The translations under genes and the position numbers were made by a program. The notes beneath the pieces were generated by a model, which did no database searches, had not been told where the DNA came from, and saw nothing but the letters and a program-made list of their open reading frames with translations. A stretch of DNA of 64,000 bases from Mycteria americana (Eukaryota; Chordata; Aves; Ciconiiformes; Ciconiidae), in assembly GCF_035582795.1 (NCBI RefSeq), contig NC_134370.1, forward strand, positions 32,227,501 to 32,291,500. Direction: 5' to 3'. This document shows, one piece after another, positions 63,301 through 64,000 of the stretch (positions are counted from its first letter, which is position 1; every line of letters starts with the position of its first letter).

Positions 63301-64000
63301 TATCTTAAAACCTGGGTGGAAGGTCCAAAGGGAAGTGTTGCTATAAGTGAGCTTATATGGAGGGAAAACTATTACTCTCTGCATAATAGGAAGTCGGTTG
63401 GATTGCAAAGGGAGCCTGGGACAGGCAAGGGCTTGGTACAGAAGCTTACAAAATGAGTGTGATTGTCCTTATCAGACTTTGGAGTATCTGTAAAGCATTT
63501 CTGAGTATTGACCTAAGAACAGTCTCTGAATTTTTGAAATGCCTAAATATTGGCAGCCCAGATTATAAATTCAGCAGTTTCCCTCTATTAACTGCTGCAT
63601 AGTTTCTAGTTGATAGAAATTCCTTTGGGGGCTTAAGCATTTTGTTACCAGGAAGCTCACCTAGATAATGCTGGTCACTAAAAAATAGTTCTTTGTGGGT
63701 GTTGCTTTGTTAGATCCCACACTGGCTGAACAGCGGTTAGCGGAGTAACCTTTGGTTTCTCTGGAAAGCATGTGCTTCTGTGTCCTGTTTTAATAACCGC
63801 CATTCTGAAGGAACAGAGTCTTCTTCCAGGAACCTGAAATTTCTTACAGTTTAAACCAGTTGCAAGTAAATCCAGAGTAAACAATTTCTGTAATTAAAAT
63901 GATAAAATTGCAAGGTTTATTGGAGAAAGTTAATAGAAGTTAAGGGAAAGCAATTTATACCCTGTCTATGTAGACAAGCTGCATAGATTGCTTTCTGCCT
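60362..64000 (+). other. WAPL: WAPL intron 8, 5' part
   Basis: AT-rich intron sequence to the window end. I looked for the next WAPL exon and did not see it. It has an ATTAAA hexamer at 60384-60389 close behind the weak exon 8 donor and a T/G-rich tract near 62770-62815. No other gene, RNA or transposon was recognised. Confidence 0.8.

Larger units (their letters stand above)
10270..64000 (+). other. WAPL: WAPL gene, 5' part (exons 1-8 and part of intron 8)
   Basis: WAPL binds PDS5 and the cohesin SA-RAD21 subunits in the nucleus and opens the cohesin ring, releasing cohesin from chromatin in prophase and limiting interphase loop size. The joined exons give one frame of 723 codons. Visible hallmarks are the YSR motif at residues 9-11 (PDS5 contact), FGF motifs at 73-75, 434-436 and 462-464 (PDS5/SA contacts), a highly conserved block around [20 protein letters not shown], and the beginning of the C-terminal WAPL helical-repeat domain from the region encoded by exon 6 onward. 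Vertebrate WAPL is about 1190 residues, so roughly 40 percent lies past the window end. Exon phases are 1, 1, 0, 0, 0, 2, 0 from exon 2 to exon 8. Identity is certain; the splicing of the alternative exons described separately is not. Confidence 0.97.

Noticed and set aside
1..64000. tRNA genes, CRISPR arrays, bacterial-type operons, endogenous viral genes
   Set aside because: No tRNA B-box with acceptor-stem pairing, no regularly spaced direct repeats and no recognisable viral domain were found on reading; a vertebrate gene region explains the window.

Overview
The window is vertebrate nuclear DNA, most likely from a bird or another sauropsid. It has a single large split gene with a very GC-rich CpG-island promoter, GT-AG introns of 0.25 to 18.6 kb, AT-rich introns with A/T/GT-rich simple tracts, and no obvious recent transposon load. 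The bird call is an inference from the general look of the introns and from protein divergence; no species-diagnostic repeat was recognised.

The gene is WAPL (wings apart-like homologue, the cohesin release factor) on the + strand. It is recognised from its conserved N terminus ([14 protein letters not shown]), three FGF motifs and the start of the WAPL helical-repeat domain. Layout: 1-9590 is AT-rich upstream DNA with no gene I can support. About 9590-11060 is a CpG island carrying the promoter and the non-coding exon 1, whose donor follows base 10575. Exon 2 (13976-14499) has the start codon at 13998. Exon 3 (33147-34196) is the large acidic/disordered exon with two FGF motifs. The remaining exons are exon 4 (40126-40244), exon 5 (54440-54535), exon 6 (57688-57840), exon 7 (58089-58225) and exon 8 (60250-60361). 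Splice phases are consistent throughout and give an open frame of 723 codons. The C-terminal two-fifths of the protein lies beyond 64000.

Four hidden pieces of gene structure stand out. (1) An alternative terminal exon in intron 7 (58939 to about 59190) is phase-matched to exon 7, adds a short acidic tail and a stop, and is followed by AATAAA. It would give a truncated 710-residue WAPL that keeps the PDS5/cohesin-binding N terminus and loses almost all of the WAPL domain. (2) A protein-like open segment in intron 2 (16259-16492) ends in a good donor whose phase fits exon 3; it could be an in-frame cassette, an alternative N terminus or a poison exon. (3) Short upstream ORFs include one in exon 2 whose stop overlaps the WAPL start codon as ATGA. 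(4) A strong upstream acceptor lies 95 bases before exon 4 and would truncate the protein. All four need transcript data.

The promoter has a housekeeping layout within about 160 bp: ZNF143-type, NRF1, GC-box, inverted CCAAT and YY1-type motifs in order, which suits a ubiquitously expressed cell-cycle gene.
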